DNA of 63,028 nucleotides from Candidatus Methanogaster sp. (lineage in GTDB: Archaea; Halobacteriota; Methanosarcinia; Methanosarcinales; Methanogasteraceae), in the NCBI GenBank assembly GCA_003194445.1, contig PQXF01000002.1:62517-125544 (forward strand), written 5' to 3'. The notes beneath the pieces are model-generated. The model ran no database searches and was not told the origin of the DNA. It was given only the letters and a program-made list of their open reading frames with translations. A program made the position numbers and the translations under genes. Positions 54,739 to 63,028 of the stretch are shown here, piece by piece (the stretch's first letter is position 1; each line of letters opens with the position of its first letter).

Positions 54739-55704
54739 TTAAGCCCTCCCGTGCATACCATACGACAATACCTGCTTTTTGATCTTTGATTTGTCTGTGT
54801 ATTCATGATATTTTAGGTAAACATCCTTCAGAATGCCATCGTTTCCGAGTTCGTCCAATCCCCTCCTCCACTCAGGAAGTTCTTTTTTAAGGTCTTCTGG
54901 CAGCGAATCGTATATTTCCTTTGCTTCAGTTTTCCCTTCTCGAGTTAAGTAGAACGTCTCTTTATTGGATGAGCGCCGCCCTTCTATAGCTATCAAACCA
55001 ATCTCTTCCAGATCGTGCCATGCTTCATCAATATCAAAGCTGTAAGGACCATAATGATAGGAGATGAAGTTAGGGGACAAAGCAGGAACATCGAACTCTT
55101 GCAGCTTCTCCTTGAACAATAAGAAAGCCTCTTTCATGAAGCACACCGCGCCTCTAATCGGCTCCTTTGAGGAGTAAAGCAGCACAAGGATAAGTTCTTT
55201 TGGATCAAGTACTGGCTTTCGGAGACTTTGGAGCACCTCTCTAATTTTCTTGGAAGACTCTTCGCTGAAATAGACGATCCCACAGTTGGGACACCCACAC
55301 CCATCGAACTCGCCATATATCTTTCCGGATATCTCTAATGGATATGTGCTGTATGTCAACTCTGCCTTACCGCAGCGGGGGCACGGCAATCCTCTCTGTT
55401 TCCGCCTCATGTATCTTCTTATCCGATATGGCTTGTTCTTATATGAAGGTTTCTTTGTGTTGATCTTCCACACTGTAATGACATAGAAATGACAGGGTTC
55501 ACTATCGGCTACGACAACTATCACCCCATATCGGTATATAGCTCCGCCACCATGATAGTTCTCTGTTTTTTCGCCATTGAGGATGCTTTCTTTGATATCG
55601 GTGTCGCTCACATCATCGTTTATCATCTCAGTATTGGCTTCGAGGGTTAGATTGAGTTCACAATGAAATTCTTCTGCCGGTGTGAATCTCGATCGCGACA
55701 TCAA
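54739..55704 (-). CDS. Fusion: DUF4258-like, zinc-ribbon and winged-helix (Panacea/YwgA-like) protein
   Basis: There are three parts. Residues 25-85 (DTDIKESILNGEKTENYHGG, AIYRYGVIVVVADSE) resemble DUF4258 toxin-like domains. Residues 108-150 carry a zinc ribbon of YgiT/MqsA type (CPRCGKAELTYSTYPLEI, then CGCPNCGIVYFSEE). From about 170 the sequence LILVLLYSSKEPI with FISYHYGPYSFDIDEAWHDL resembles Panacea/YwgA-like winged-helix proteins. These pieces are usually separate toxin and antitoxin genes. It starts inside the 3' end of queC and ends at the TGT-like start. Confidence 0.55.
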   Translation of the reverse strand: MMSRSRFTPAEEFHCELNLTLEANTEMINDDVSDTDIKESILNGEKTENYHGGGAIYRYGVIVVVADSEPCHFYVITVWKINTKKPSYKNKPYRIRRYMRRKQRGLPCPRCGKAELTYSTYPLEISGKIYGEFDGCGCPNCGIVYFSEESSKKIREVLQSLRKPVLDPKELILVLLYSSKEPIRGAVCFMKEAFLLFKEKLQEFDVPALSPNFISYHYGPYSFDIDEAWHDLEEIGLIAIEGRRSSNKETFYLTREGKTEAKEIYDSLPEDLKKELPEWRRGLDELGNDGILKDVYLKYHEYTDKSKIKKQVLSYGMHGRA

Positions 55705-56408
55705 ACTGACTCTCTGGTGTTTTGTGTTCCTGTACGGGATGATCTATCCAACCCCGGATCCCTCACCCCAACCTCTGCAAACGCCCGCGCACGTCTGAGA
55801 CACGACTCGCAGACCCCGCACGGCAGATCGCCTGACTCATAGCACGACCACGACAGTCCAAGCGGCGCATCGATCGCCACTCCGAGACGGACGATTCCCG
55901 CCTTATCGAGATCGATTAACGGCGCATCGATTGCAGGCGGCTTGAGTGTGCCGTATTCGAGCACCCGGTTGAAGCGTTTGGCGAATTCGCGGCTATTATC
56001 CGGAAACGTTGCCGCCTCTTCAGAGTCGAAACCGACTGTGATAAGCTCATACCCGCTGTTCTCAGCATACCCTGCCGCAATCGATAGAAAGAGAAGATTC
56101 CTTGCCGGAACCCAGACGCGTCTCGCTGAATCAACAGAAGCCGCGCCGTCCAGTTCATGCTCCGCAAGCTCTGGCAACGCAGACGCATCGGTGAGCGCGC
56201 CTCCGAAGTTCCGGACCCACGGCAGTTCGATCACTTCGTTGCGCACATCGAACTTGCGGCAGATCATTGATGCACGTTCAATCTCATTCGCGGCTGCCCG
56301 CTGCCCGTAATCGAAGGTGAGCGCGAGGATCTCCGAGCAGCGGTCGTATGCGTGCTTGAATGCGACTGTGGAGTCGAGTCCTGATGAGAGGAGGATTACT
56401 GAGTTCAT
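55701..56408 (-). CDS. queC: 7-cyano-7-deazaguanine (preQ0) synthase
   Basis: QueC converts carboxy-deazaguanine to preQ0 with ATP and ammonia, feeding archaeosine in tRNA or deazaguanine in DNA. The pyrophosphatase loop LLSSGLDSTVA is at the N-terminus (SxGxDS form), then FDYGQRAAANE, RRVWVPARNLLFLSIAAGY and SDEAATFPDNS-type residues. The zinc cysteines lie in WSCYESGDLPCGVCESC. The 235 residues are normal, with a slightly extended tail. No queD/queE is here. Its 3' end overlaps the 321-aa gene. Confidence 0.92.
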   Translation of the reverse strand: MNSVILLSSGLDSTVAFKHAYDRCSEILALTFDYGQRAAANEIERASMICRKFDVRNEVIELPWVRNFGGALTDASALPELAEHELDGAASVDSARRVWVPARNLLFLSIAAGYAENSGYELITVGFDSEEAATFPDNSREFAKRFNRVLEYGTLKPPAIDAPLIDLDKAGIVRLGVAIDAPLGLSWSCYESGDLPCGVCESCLRRARAFAEVGVRDPGLDRSSRTGTQNTRESV

Positions 56409-56426
56409 GAGGGGGATCTGTTACTA

Positions 56427-57785
56427 TCAGAGAGGAATCTCCTCCAAAACGTCTTTTTCAACATTCCCAAGGGTCTTTTCAAGACTGTCAGTATCCACAT
56501 CTTTAAAGTAATCTTCGAGTTTTCTATTGATCTCGATGTCTTCTCCTAATACTTTTCGTGAGTTTGCAACTATCGTTAAAACCTCAGATAAGAATTCTAT
56601 ACCTTCTTTATCAGGTGCGATTTCCCATAGATCTTTTTCAAGACCTTTTTCAGTTATAACACCTATTTCTGATAGATAATTTCTTACTTTACCAACTGAT
56701 ATAGGATCAAATTCATTTAATAAACTATCTTCCTCGATCCTCGGTTCACTTCTAAGCTTTTCTAACATTTCAGAAGCTTCAGGAACACTTCTACATAATG
56801 TCAACATCGTTTCAGCATTATTTAGTTGATGATAATTAAATGGTACTCTGGTCTCAATCGGTCGACTTAATGCATCTTCAAATTCCGCTGTGTGTGACCT
56901 TTGAGCCAAACCAATACTATCCACTCGTCTTATTAATCTGTTAACCACCCGCGTATTCCTATTCAACATTCTATTTAGTTCACTTTGAGATGCAAAACCA
57001 CCGAGTTGCCCTAACAGTTCCATCAGTTCTTTCAACCCTTTGCGTACATGTTCACCAGTTTCTAAAACAGTTGCCCAAATATCATAAGATCTCTCATTAT
57101 CTACTAAGTACGCCTTGGCTAATGTAAAATCCCTCCCTCTTATTGCTCTGTTTCGGATAACGTCGATTTCAGACAATGCACCATAATCTCGCGCAAAGTA
57201 TTGAGGATTACTCGCATCCATATCAAGACTCGATGTTAACTCTGGGAAGTATTGTACTTTCCCTAATATGTCAAACTGATTGATTTGTTGATTAAATAGA
57301 CGTTCATTATTCATGAATTCTTTTAGAACAAAGAGTTTACTACTGATCGGATATGGCATCACCTCGATGACCGATTTATCAGAGCCATTCAGTTCTAATA
57401 ATCCATTACTTTTAAGCCTTGGTATGGTGCTATCACGGATATTTTTTACAACATTTGGTCTTGTTGTAGTTTTTGTAGATTTGTATATCCGTTCGATGAT
57501 CGTATCCATATCATTCGTAGCATGCGCAGTATCTAAAAACAACCATCCTCTTGCGATCATGACGCTGGAGCTGAACTGCCCTGCACTCAATTTGGTTTTG
57601 GTTGTTTGTCCTTTGAAGTAATTCTCTCGAAGCCCTCTTAAGATTAAATCCACAGACCGTATAATTTTATTCAATGGTTCGTCATCTATTGACGCAAAGT
57701 CAGAAGGGTTTCTGTCTTTGATTAGGGGGTGTTTTCTATACGGCTGTACAATTCCTGGTAATTCACTTTTACTCATTGTTTCCAC
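56427..57785 (-). CDS. Hypothetical protein (452 aa), probably with winged-helix parts
   Basis: I recognise no family. The sequence is rich in helices. Two segments look like winged-helix DNA-binding units: VKNIRDSTIPRLKSNGLLEL near residue 115 and LGGFASQSELNRMLNRNTRV near 265. A third such segment lies near 375 (VGKVRNYLSEIGVITEKG). The coding sequence is clearly more AT-rich than queC or the aldolase gene, suggesting transfer. It overlaps the upstream 323-aa gene and ends 18 bp before queC, so the five genes could be one transcript. Confidence 0.55.
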   Translation of the reverse strand: METMSKSELPGIVQPYRKHPLIKDRNPSDFASIDDEPLNKIIRSVDLILRGLRENYFKGQTTKTKLSAGQFSSSVMIARGWLFLDTAHATNDMDTIIERIYKSTKTTTRPNVVKNIRDSTIPRLKSNGLLELNGSDKSVIEVMPYPISSKLFVLKEFMNNERLFNQQINQFDILGKVQYFPELTSSLDMDASNPQYFARDYGALSEIDVIRNRAIRGRDFTLAKAYLVDNERSYDIWATVLETGEHVRKGLKELMELLGQLGGFASQSELNRMLNRNTRVVNRLIRRVDSIGLAQRSHTAEFEDALSRPIETRVPFNYHQLNNAETMLTLCRSVPEASEMLEKLRSEPRIEEDSLLNEFDPISVGKVRNYLSEIGVITEKGLEKDLWEIAPDKEGIEFLSEVLTIVANSRKVLGEDIEINRKLEDYFKDVDTDSLEKTLGNVEKDVLEEIPL

Positions 57786-58740
57786 TCACTTGTTTTATCA
57801 TATTCACTTCGCATTTCTTTGTAAAATCATTAGTAAGTAGAAGATGATCACTACTCTCATCAATTATAATGTTCTTGCTATATTTTAGCTTTTGTCTCCA
57901 ATTCTCAGACCGATACACACGATCCAGATCGGGAGCAAAATCGTATACATTAGCTATTATCTTGGCAAATAGTTCCTGCTCATTTTTGTCGGTAGTAAGT
58001 AAAACAGTATCCTGCAAAGAAGAATATAAACTTCTCGTCAGGTTAAGTAAGATAGCATACGGATGTATATAACCGTTTTTAGGTTCATCATCCATTTCAA
58101 ACCGCATCGCCGATGCCAACCCTCTTAGCATAATTAAATCGTTTAATTTATCCGTGTTAACAAAATCCACTCTAAATAACGGCTCAAACAACCTTACAAA
58201 ATCCGCACCCGCTGATTCTCTTATTCGATTAATTTTTATTAGATTGTGGGCATCACATGTAACTAAAATACGGCGGATACTGTCCAAAGGAATGTCATTT
58301 CCAACACGTTGATGAATTTCAGTGTCAGTCAATCCTTCTTTTAGATTAGTTATCACTTCCCAATTATTATTTTCTAATAGAATAGAAAATAATGCAAAAG
58401 CATCAGTGACAAGCGCATCGTAAGTTTCTGCTAAAAGTGATGCCGATACATGCTTGTTAGTAGCTTCTAATAACTCATTCTCGAGTGCAGGAATTCCCCC
58501 TATCCAACGATAGAGCGATTGCCTCCCCCTCTTTTCATTTGTCAAAACAACTAATCCTTCATTCCGTAACATCTTTAAGCATCTGCTAACAGCAGATCTG
58601 GATAATGATGTAGTCTCGACAATTTCATTTATAGTCGCTGACGTGCTTCTCTGTTGGAGGGCTTCGGCAACTTTTTCATAATTAGATGGTTCATCCTCGA
58701 TAAATTTAGCCATCTGAGCTGTCTTAGGTGTTTTTTCCAT
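57769..58740 (-). CDS. Winged-helix regulator-like protein (323 aa)
   Basis: The N-terminal 75 residues form a winged helix (SATINEIVETTSLSRSAVSR, then CLKMLRNEGLVVL), like TrmB-type archaeal regulators. A PLD-like C-terminal region follows (DTVLLTTDKNEQELFAKI, KYSKNIIIDESSDHLLLTND), as in TrmB-like proteins that end in an unusual phospholipase-D-like fold. It is AT-rich and overlaps the 452-aa gene by 17 bp. It may regulate the cluster it leads or act in it. Confidence 0.6.
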   Translation of the reverse strand: MEKTPKTAQMAKFIEDEPSNYEKVAEALQQRSTSATINEIVETTSLSRSAVSRCLKMLRNEGLVVLTNEKRGRQSLYRWIGGIPALENELLEATNKHVSASLLAETYDALVTDAFALFSILLENNNWEVITNLKEGLTDTEIHQRVGNDIPLDSIRRILVTCDAHNLIKINRIRESAGADFVRLFEPLFRVDFVNTDKLNDLIMLRGLASAMRFEMDDEPKNGYIHPYAILLNLTRSLYSSLQDTVLLTTDKNEQELFAKIIANVYDFAPDLDRVYRSENWRQKLKYSKNIIIDESSDHLLLTNDFTKKCEVNMIKQVSGNNE

Positions 58741-58894
58741 AATCCCTCTGAGCAGTGATGCGTTTCATTACATATTCCATATGGCACATAAACCTAACTC
58801 AAATTCGAAATGCCTCGAAAACGATGGCTGCATACGAGTGTCTTACGGTAGCCAGAGCTTCGCGCGTCTGCATCAACATAGTACTAGCCACCAT

Positions 58895-60055
58895 TCATGC
58901 TCGCATATATTCCCGCACAACCTCAGCCGATCCCTCGGATTTAAACGCCCTGATAAACTCGCCCGCCTCTTCGTATGCCCGATCCTCGATCACCGCTACG
59001 GTCCCCTCATCGAGAGAATAAAGATCCTTAAAGAACTCTTTTATCGCAAACTTGCTGTTCTTGCCAAATACCTCGACATCGCTCTTCCCCTCTGCCGAAT
59101 AATTCGTAAGCGTCCAGTCCCAGATCCGCTGGTACAGGTCAGGCTGCTCCTCCTTGAGGACATCCCAGACCAGATTCATCCAGAAGGTGCCGACATTCCC
59201 TTTGATGATATCACCATGCGGGAACTGCTCCGCAATCAGCCGCCGCGGCGTTCCTGTGATGCCGTGCTGCGCGATCCGCACATCAAGATCGTTATCTTGA
59301 AGCGCTTTTGCCACCTCTTTCGTCCGCGGGATGTCGATGCTGACCTGCTCGATCGGGTTACCGTGCTCGTCAAAGATGTTTCCGTGCGTGCTGCCGTTTG
59401 CGATAGCAAGCACCTGTGGATATATTCCGGCATCATTTAGCGAGCTGATAAAGACCACCGCTTCTTCCGGAGTCGTTAGAACCATTCCGGACTCACCAGT
59501 CCTCCCGATCTCGCCGACCTCCGCCTCCAGCCCGAACTCGCTGCCACTCATCTCTGACTCGATGAACCGCGCAAGCTCGATCGTTGCATCGATGTTTGGC
59601 GCAAGCTCCTCTGCTGTGTTTCGCCCATCGAAATTGAAGAGATGCGAAGCATCGATCGCAAAACTGGTAAAACCGGCATCGATCTGCGCTGCGATCAGTT
59701 CCTTGACTGAATTTAATTCTTCCACAGTCCCTTTCTTGACACCGATGTGATCGGCATGTAGTGCCCAGATATCAAGACCGACCGATCCTGCGGCTGCATA
59801 AGTCCGCATCGAGAGTTTCGCAGGAGTAAGTCCCGTGTACCCGCCTTTGAGGTCACACTCCGACTTTGCCAGTTCGATTAAGATGGCGGAATCGAGATCC
59901 TTTGCGGATCTGAATATACCTTCTGTTACACCGGGAACGATCCTGGTGTTGCATGCCATTATTATGCATTTTTCATCCTTTAGAGCGTTGAATATGACCG
60001 AGCCTGATATTGGAGTATACCCCATAAAGATCACCTGCCTCACATTTGGTCTCAT
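58895..60055 (-). CDS. Class II aldolase-family protein (fructose-bisphosphate aldolase-like)
   Basis: The 386-residue TIM-barrel protein has the zinc ligand block LHADHIGVKK (HxDH) and AIDASHLFNFDGRN. LEAEVGEIGRTGESG provides the glutamate, and NGSTHGNIFDE and AQHGITGTPRRLIAEQF the phosphate-site loops. It is longer than standard class II aldolases by a C-terminal helix set. The sugar phosphate it cleaves is not certain; tagatose or another ketose bisphosphate is possible. ATG at 60025 (MGYTPISG) is an alternative start. Confidence 0.75.
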   Translation of the reverse strand: MRPNVRQVIFMGYTPISGSVIFNALKDEKCIIMACNTRIVPGVTEGIFRSAKDLDSAILIELAKSECDLKGGYTGLTPAKLSMRTYAAAGSVGLDIWALHADHIGVKKGTVEELNSVKELIAAQIDAGFTSFAIDASHLFNFDGRNTAEELAPNIDATIELARFIESEMSGSEFGLEAEVGEIGRTGESGMVLTTPEEAVVFISSLNDAGIYPQVLAIANGSTHGNIFDEHGNPIEQVSIDIPRTKEVAKALQDNDLDVRIAQHGITGTPRRLIAEQFPHGDIIKGNVGTFWMNLVWDVLKEEQPDLYQRIWDWTLTNYSAEGKSDVEVFGKNSKFAIKEFFKDLYSLDEGTVAVIEDRAYEEAGEFIRAFKSEGSAEVVREYMRA

Positions 60056-60196
60056 GCATTAATACTTTTCCCGTGTGCGTGAGTGTCATGTTGTGTGGCG
60101 CTCTGGTTGGGGAATCGCGAATTGCGAATTGCGCTGATCTGGCTGCTACCGAATACAAAGTGGTTTTGCTAAAATGTGGGGCGTGCCTGCGCTATA

Positions 60197-61465
60197 TCAC
60201 TCCACAAAGAGCACCTGACTCCGTTTCGGACCGATCGAGACGATCCCGATGCCGACTCCAAGAATCTCTTCGATCCTGTGCACATAATCCTTTGCAGCGG
60301 CAGGCAGGTTGGAAAACGCATCCGCCGAAGTGATATCCTCGCACCAGCCATCCATAGTCTCGTACACTGGAACACACCGCGCAAGCTCGGATGAAAGTAT
60401 CGGAGGATGCTTGAGCAGCTCGCCATCCAGTTCATAGCCGGTGCAGATGCTGACCGGGTCGAGCCCGTCGAGAACGTCCAGTTTCGTCAGTGCGATGTTC
60501 GTGTACGCATTAAGTTCTACGCTTTTTCTCGCAAGCGGAGCATCGAACCAGCCACACCGCCGCGGTCTGCCGGTGGTGGTGCCAAACTCAGCCCCTGCAG
60601 TCCGGAGCGCCTCCCCGATCTCGCCGTGATCTTCGGTCGGTAGCGGACCCTCCCCGACCCGTGTGATGTACGCCTTGACGATGCCGATCACATGATCGAC
60701 CCGGGTCGGTCCGACCCCAAGATACATGCATGCGCTTCCCGCAACAGTGCTTGAGGAGGTTACGTACTTCTGGGTGCCATGAATGATATCGAGGTGCGCG
60801 CCCTGCGCGCCCTCCGCGAGCACGGCTCTGCCGGAATCGAGAGCACGGTTCAGCTCATGCGAGACATCGGTGATGTACGGCTCAAGCGTAGCGCCGTAGG
60901 CTGTATAATCGGGAATGCTTTCGCGCACCACACCGGGATCGCCTCCGAGATCGACGATCGCACGCTCCTTCTGGGGCGCAAGTTCGTCCATGAGTCTGGG
61001 AAAAGCATCGGTGTCGGTGAGATCTGCCAGCCGCACCTCATCCCTTGAGATCTTGTCGATGTACGCAAATCCGATGCCGCGAGCGGTCGTCCCGATCTTT
61101 TTGGTCCGTCTCTGCTCGCGCAGTTTGTCCATCTCGATGTGGTACGGCATGATGATGCTTGCTTTCGCATCGATCCCGAGTTTCTCAGGGGTTATCTCGA
61201 TGCCGGCACTTCTGAGCATCTCGATCTCCTGAATAAGTACTGTCGGATCGACAACCACGCCTGGGCCGATCAGTAGCCTGGCATCGGTGAGAACGCCTGA
61301 CGGGATCAGGTGGAGTTTGTAGGTGTCGTCTCCGACGATCACGGTGTGCCCTGCGTTATTTCCACCCTGGAACCTGACAACGAGATCATAATCCTTGCCC
61401 ATGACATCGACGATCTTTCCCTTGCCCTCGTCGCCGAACTGAGCGCCTGTGATGATGGTGAACAT
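60197..61465 (-). CDS. purA: Adenylosuccinate synthase
   Basis: The GTP-dependent enzyme joins IMP and aspartate on the way to AMP. The 422 residues start TIITGAQFGDEGKGKIVDVM with the GTP loop and catalytic Asp, then RFQGGNNAGHTVIV with the catalytic His, GTTARGIGFAYIDK and TTTGRPRRCGWFDAPL. All landmarks are intact. The gene is monocistronic; a weak AT-rich region lies upstream of 61465. Confidence 0.96.
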   Translation of the reverse strand: MFTIITGAQFGDEGKGKIVDVMGKDYDLVVRFQGGNNAGHTVIVGDDTYKLHLIPSGVLTDARLLIGPGVVVDPTVLIQEIEMLRSAGIEITPEKLGIDAKASIIMPYHIEMDKLREQRRTKKIGTTARGIGFAYIDKISRDEVRLADLTDTDAFPRLMDELAPQKERAIVDLGGDPGVVRESIPDYTAYGATLEPYITDVSHELNRALDSGRAVLAEGAQGAHLDIIHGTQKYVTSSSTVAGSACMYLGVGPTRVDHVIGIVKAYITRVGEGPLPTEDHGEIGEALRTAGAEFGTTTGRPRRCGWFDAPLARKSVELNAYTNIALTKLDVLDGLDPVSICTGYELDGELLKHPPILSSELARCVPVYETMDGWCEDITSADAFSNLPAAAKDYVHRIEEILGVGIGIVSIGPKRSQVLFVE

Positions 61466-61659
61466 ATTCCTGATTATGACGCTTGGAGTTGTAAACTCTT
61501 TTGGACAAAGACCGCGAGACTTTTTGAGAGGGTGTCAACTTGCTCGGGCGTCGCATCGAAAGTCTGGTTATTTTAGTGTGCTCATTTACCGCGAAGAACA
61601 CTGTCTGAAATTCCAGTACTGCCCAGACATTCGATAGTTTATCATAGTATATGCTAACA

Positions 61660-62337
61660 TCAGTTATTTTCGGAACACTGCTTCTCTATCGCATTCAAAA
61701 TGAACGTTAATCCGGGAAAACTCATTCGGAGATTGTTTTTATTTGCTCCTGCAATTAATTTCGCAGTACCCTGCCCTATGCTTTTTCTATGAAATGTTTC
61801 TTTAAAAAAATCCTGGATATTCTCCTTCTCCGTTGGAATAGTTATATCTTTTTCTAATTTTATTAATTTTGAGATTTCCTCTTCTATCTTTAAATTAATT
61901 CCCTGAATTATTACACAAATTTGTAATACACGAGAGCCCAATTTACCGTTTATTATAAACGCCCCATCCGGCGTAGTATCATCTATTTTAATGATCCTTA
62001 TGTGTTCATTCGACAATTTATGTTCAATCATTACTTTAATATCACTATTATCAAGTTCGTCTCTGGATCTTCTATTCCTCTGTACGATATGCTCCCTATC
62101 GATCAGAAATAGAAAAGTATTGATTTGGGGAGATGTCTTATCAATAACGGTCTTGATGGAATCAAGTACGGCTAATCCGGTTTTCTTACCAAGTGGGGAT
62201 TTGGGGAACCATAAGCTGCAGGTCCCATTATATTTTTCAGCCACTGCCCTTAATATGTGAAATTCATCCGTCCCGTCACCAGTCCCAACAAAAGACCAGA
62301 GTTCTGCGGATTCATCCCAATCCTTGACCACTCTCAT
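61660..62337 (-). CDS. Hypothetical protein (225 aa), TOPRIM/DUF4435-like
   Basis: The N-terminus WSFVGTGDGTDEFHILRAVA has the acidic pattern (G..DE..L) and FLFLIDREHIV the D.E pattern expected of TOPRIM-type nucleases that partner OLD-like ATPases (DUF4435 and relatives). The remaining C-terminal helices are not recognised. It starts one base after the stop of the ATPase frame, so the two are a unit. Similar pairs are known in phage defence; that role is inference. Confidence 0.55.
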   Translation of the reverse strand: MRVVKDWDESAELWSFVGTGDGTDEFHILRAVAEKYNGTCSLWFPKSPLGKKTGLAVLDSIKTVIDKTSPQINTFLFLIDREHIVQRNRRSRDELDNSDIKVMIEHKLSNEHIRIIKIDDTTPDGAFIINGKLGSRVLQICVIIQGINLKIEEEISKLIKLEKDITIPTEKENIQDFFKETFHRKSIGQGTAKLIAGANKNNLRMSFPGLTFILNAIEKQCSENN

Positions 62338-62338
62338 T

Positions 62339-63028
62339 CTAAATCCCCAATGTGCCTACAAGTCGCCTTGGATCTGCATTTGCATTCATCAAATCTTCCA
62401 GATCGTCAATGGTCAATGATTCATAAACAAGCGTGTCGTCCTTTAACTTTTTCATCTGTAGAATTTGGAGATCAGCAGGGCTAATTTCCAGTTCTAATAA
62501 CTGGTAAAGAACATCTATGCTGTGTGTAGCGAGAACTACCTGCCAGTCCTTTTTTGATAGCCATTCAAGTTGTGCTCTGATAAGGGTTGGGTGTGATGCG
62601 CTTTCAAAGTCGTCCCAGAGTACTGCACGAGGCGAATGTGCTTCTAACAAAAGCATGATGATGGTCGCCTTTTTTATACCATCGCCCAGATCATCCAATT
62701 TTGGATATAAGAGAGATCCATCCGGCAGTTCTTTTCTACAGGATATGCCGTCTCTTTTCCATAAAACCTCTGTGTATTTTTCATCGATACACTGGTTAAC
62801 GAATTCAGCGACTCGCTTAGTTGCACCGATCTTAACGATTTCATCCTCCATGGATGAGACGGATTTAGCATACTTGTTGAGGGTTTCTGTATCATTTGGA
62901 ATATAAATCCCACCTTTCGGTGATGCCCCGACACATCACCAAAAGGTGTCACGGTGGCATGACATACTCCATTATCAGTAGTCGTCCGTCATTCAGCTTT
63001 ATGCACCTCTTCGATATATCGTTACATG
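62339..63028 (-). pseudogene. OLD/AAA-type ATPase, frameshifted and cut by the window edge
   Basis: The C-terminal half is intact from about 62905: DDLGDGIKKATIIMLLLEA (signature), VLWDDFESASHP (Walker B) and VVLATHSIDVLYQLLE (H-loop), typical of SMC-like ATPases fused to or paired with TOPRIM nucleases. Upstream the protein jumps frames. Near 62940 HATVTPFGDVSG gives way to SPKGGIYIPNDTETL, and near 63000 IKLNDGRLLIMEYV lies in a third frame. Walker A must be beyond the window. At least two frameshifts suggest a decaying gene, unless the assembly is faulty there. Confidence 0.6.

Noticed and set aside
1-63028. CRISPR array or tRNA genes
   Set aside because: No regularly spaced direct repeats and no complete cloverleaf with a T-arm consensus were noticed in the intergenic regions on either strand; short ones could still be missed by eye.

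Overview
The window comes from a methanogen-lineage euryarchaeon, either a methanogen or an anaerobic alkane/methane oxidiser of the Methanosarcinales/ANME/Syntrophoarchaeia type. The support is a YcaO protein of the kind that installs thioglycine in methyl-coenzyme M reductase, an archaeal acetyl-CoA decarbonylase/synthase (cdhA, cdhB, cdhC), a diphthine synthase, an archaeal short triosephosphate isomerase, TATA-box promoters, and tightly packed operons with ATGA overlaps. The exact taxon cannot be fixed from the sequence alone. The genome is scarred: transposases, a group II intron, a MITE-like insert and at least ten broken genes are present.

Layout. 1-8.8 kb is an accessory zone. It holds an integrase-type IS that cut an S9 peptidase, a palindrome-flanked operon with a DUF3267 membrane metalloprotease, tpiA with a THEP1 NTPase, an IS1-family element that itself carries a MITE, and a 5'-truncated guaA remnant. 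8.8-12 kb carries hemL, an XTP/dITP pyrophosphatase and ycaO. 12-13.2 kb is scrap: a broken MNT nucleotidyltransferase and a decayed IS200. 13.3-20.6 kb is the metabolic core, one operon cdhA-cdhB-cdhC-porC-porD-porA-porB, which places CO dehydrogenase/acetyl-CoA synthase directly before four-subunit pyruvate:ferredoxin oxidoreductase. 20.8-23 kb is a polyferredoxin plus a tungsten-type aldehyde ferredoxin oxidoreductase.

23-34.8 kb is housekeeping: sua5, a frameshifted purE, purC, a winged-helix regulator, a P-type cation ATPase, a metallophosphoesterase with a PstS-like lipoprotein, moeA, and proB-proA. 34.9-44.4 kb is the least ordinary part. It has a membrane-anchored 644-residue protein, a PIN/partner pair, a coiled-coil protein with a small partner, a PP2C phosphatase, a HicAB pair, and a truncated paralogue of the 644-residue protein butted against a truncated group II intron. 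44.5-48.3 kb is a tungstate/molybdate ABC operon with an embedded DUF364 gene and a divergent Mop-domain (molbindin) gene. With moeA and the aldehyde oxidoreductase this gives a tungsten/molybdenum supply-and-use theme.

48.4-53.3 kb holds an MBL hydrolase, a CGGC protein, a small basic protein, a gene-free but strongly hairpin-forming 400-bp stretch (possible structured RNA), a PUA protein, dphB, and nifU-like/nifB. 53.3-58.7 kb is a candidate undescribed system. It has a divergent queuine/archaeosine-transglycosylase-like protein, a fused DUF4258-like/zinc-ribbon/winged-helix protein and queC, followed by two AT-rich genes for winged-helix proteins; a second copy of the queC 3' end lies at the far side. 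58.9-63 kb has a class II aldolase, purA, and a TOPRIM-like/OLD-type ATPase pair whose ATPase frame is broken at the window edge.
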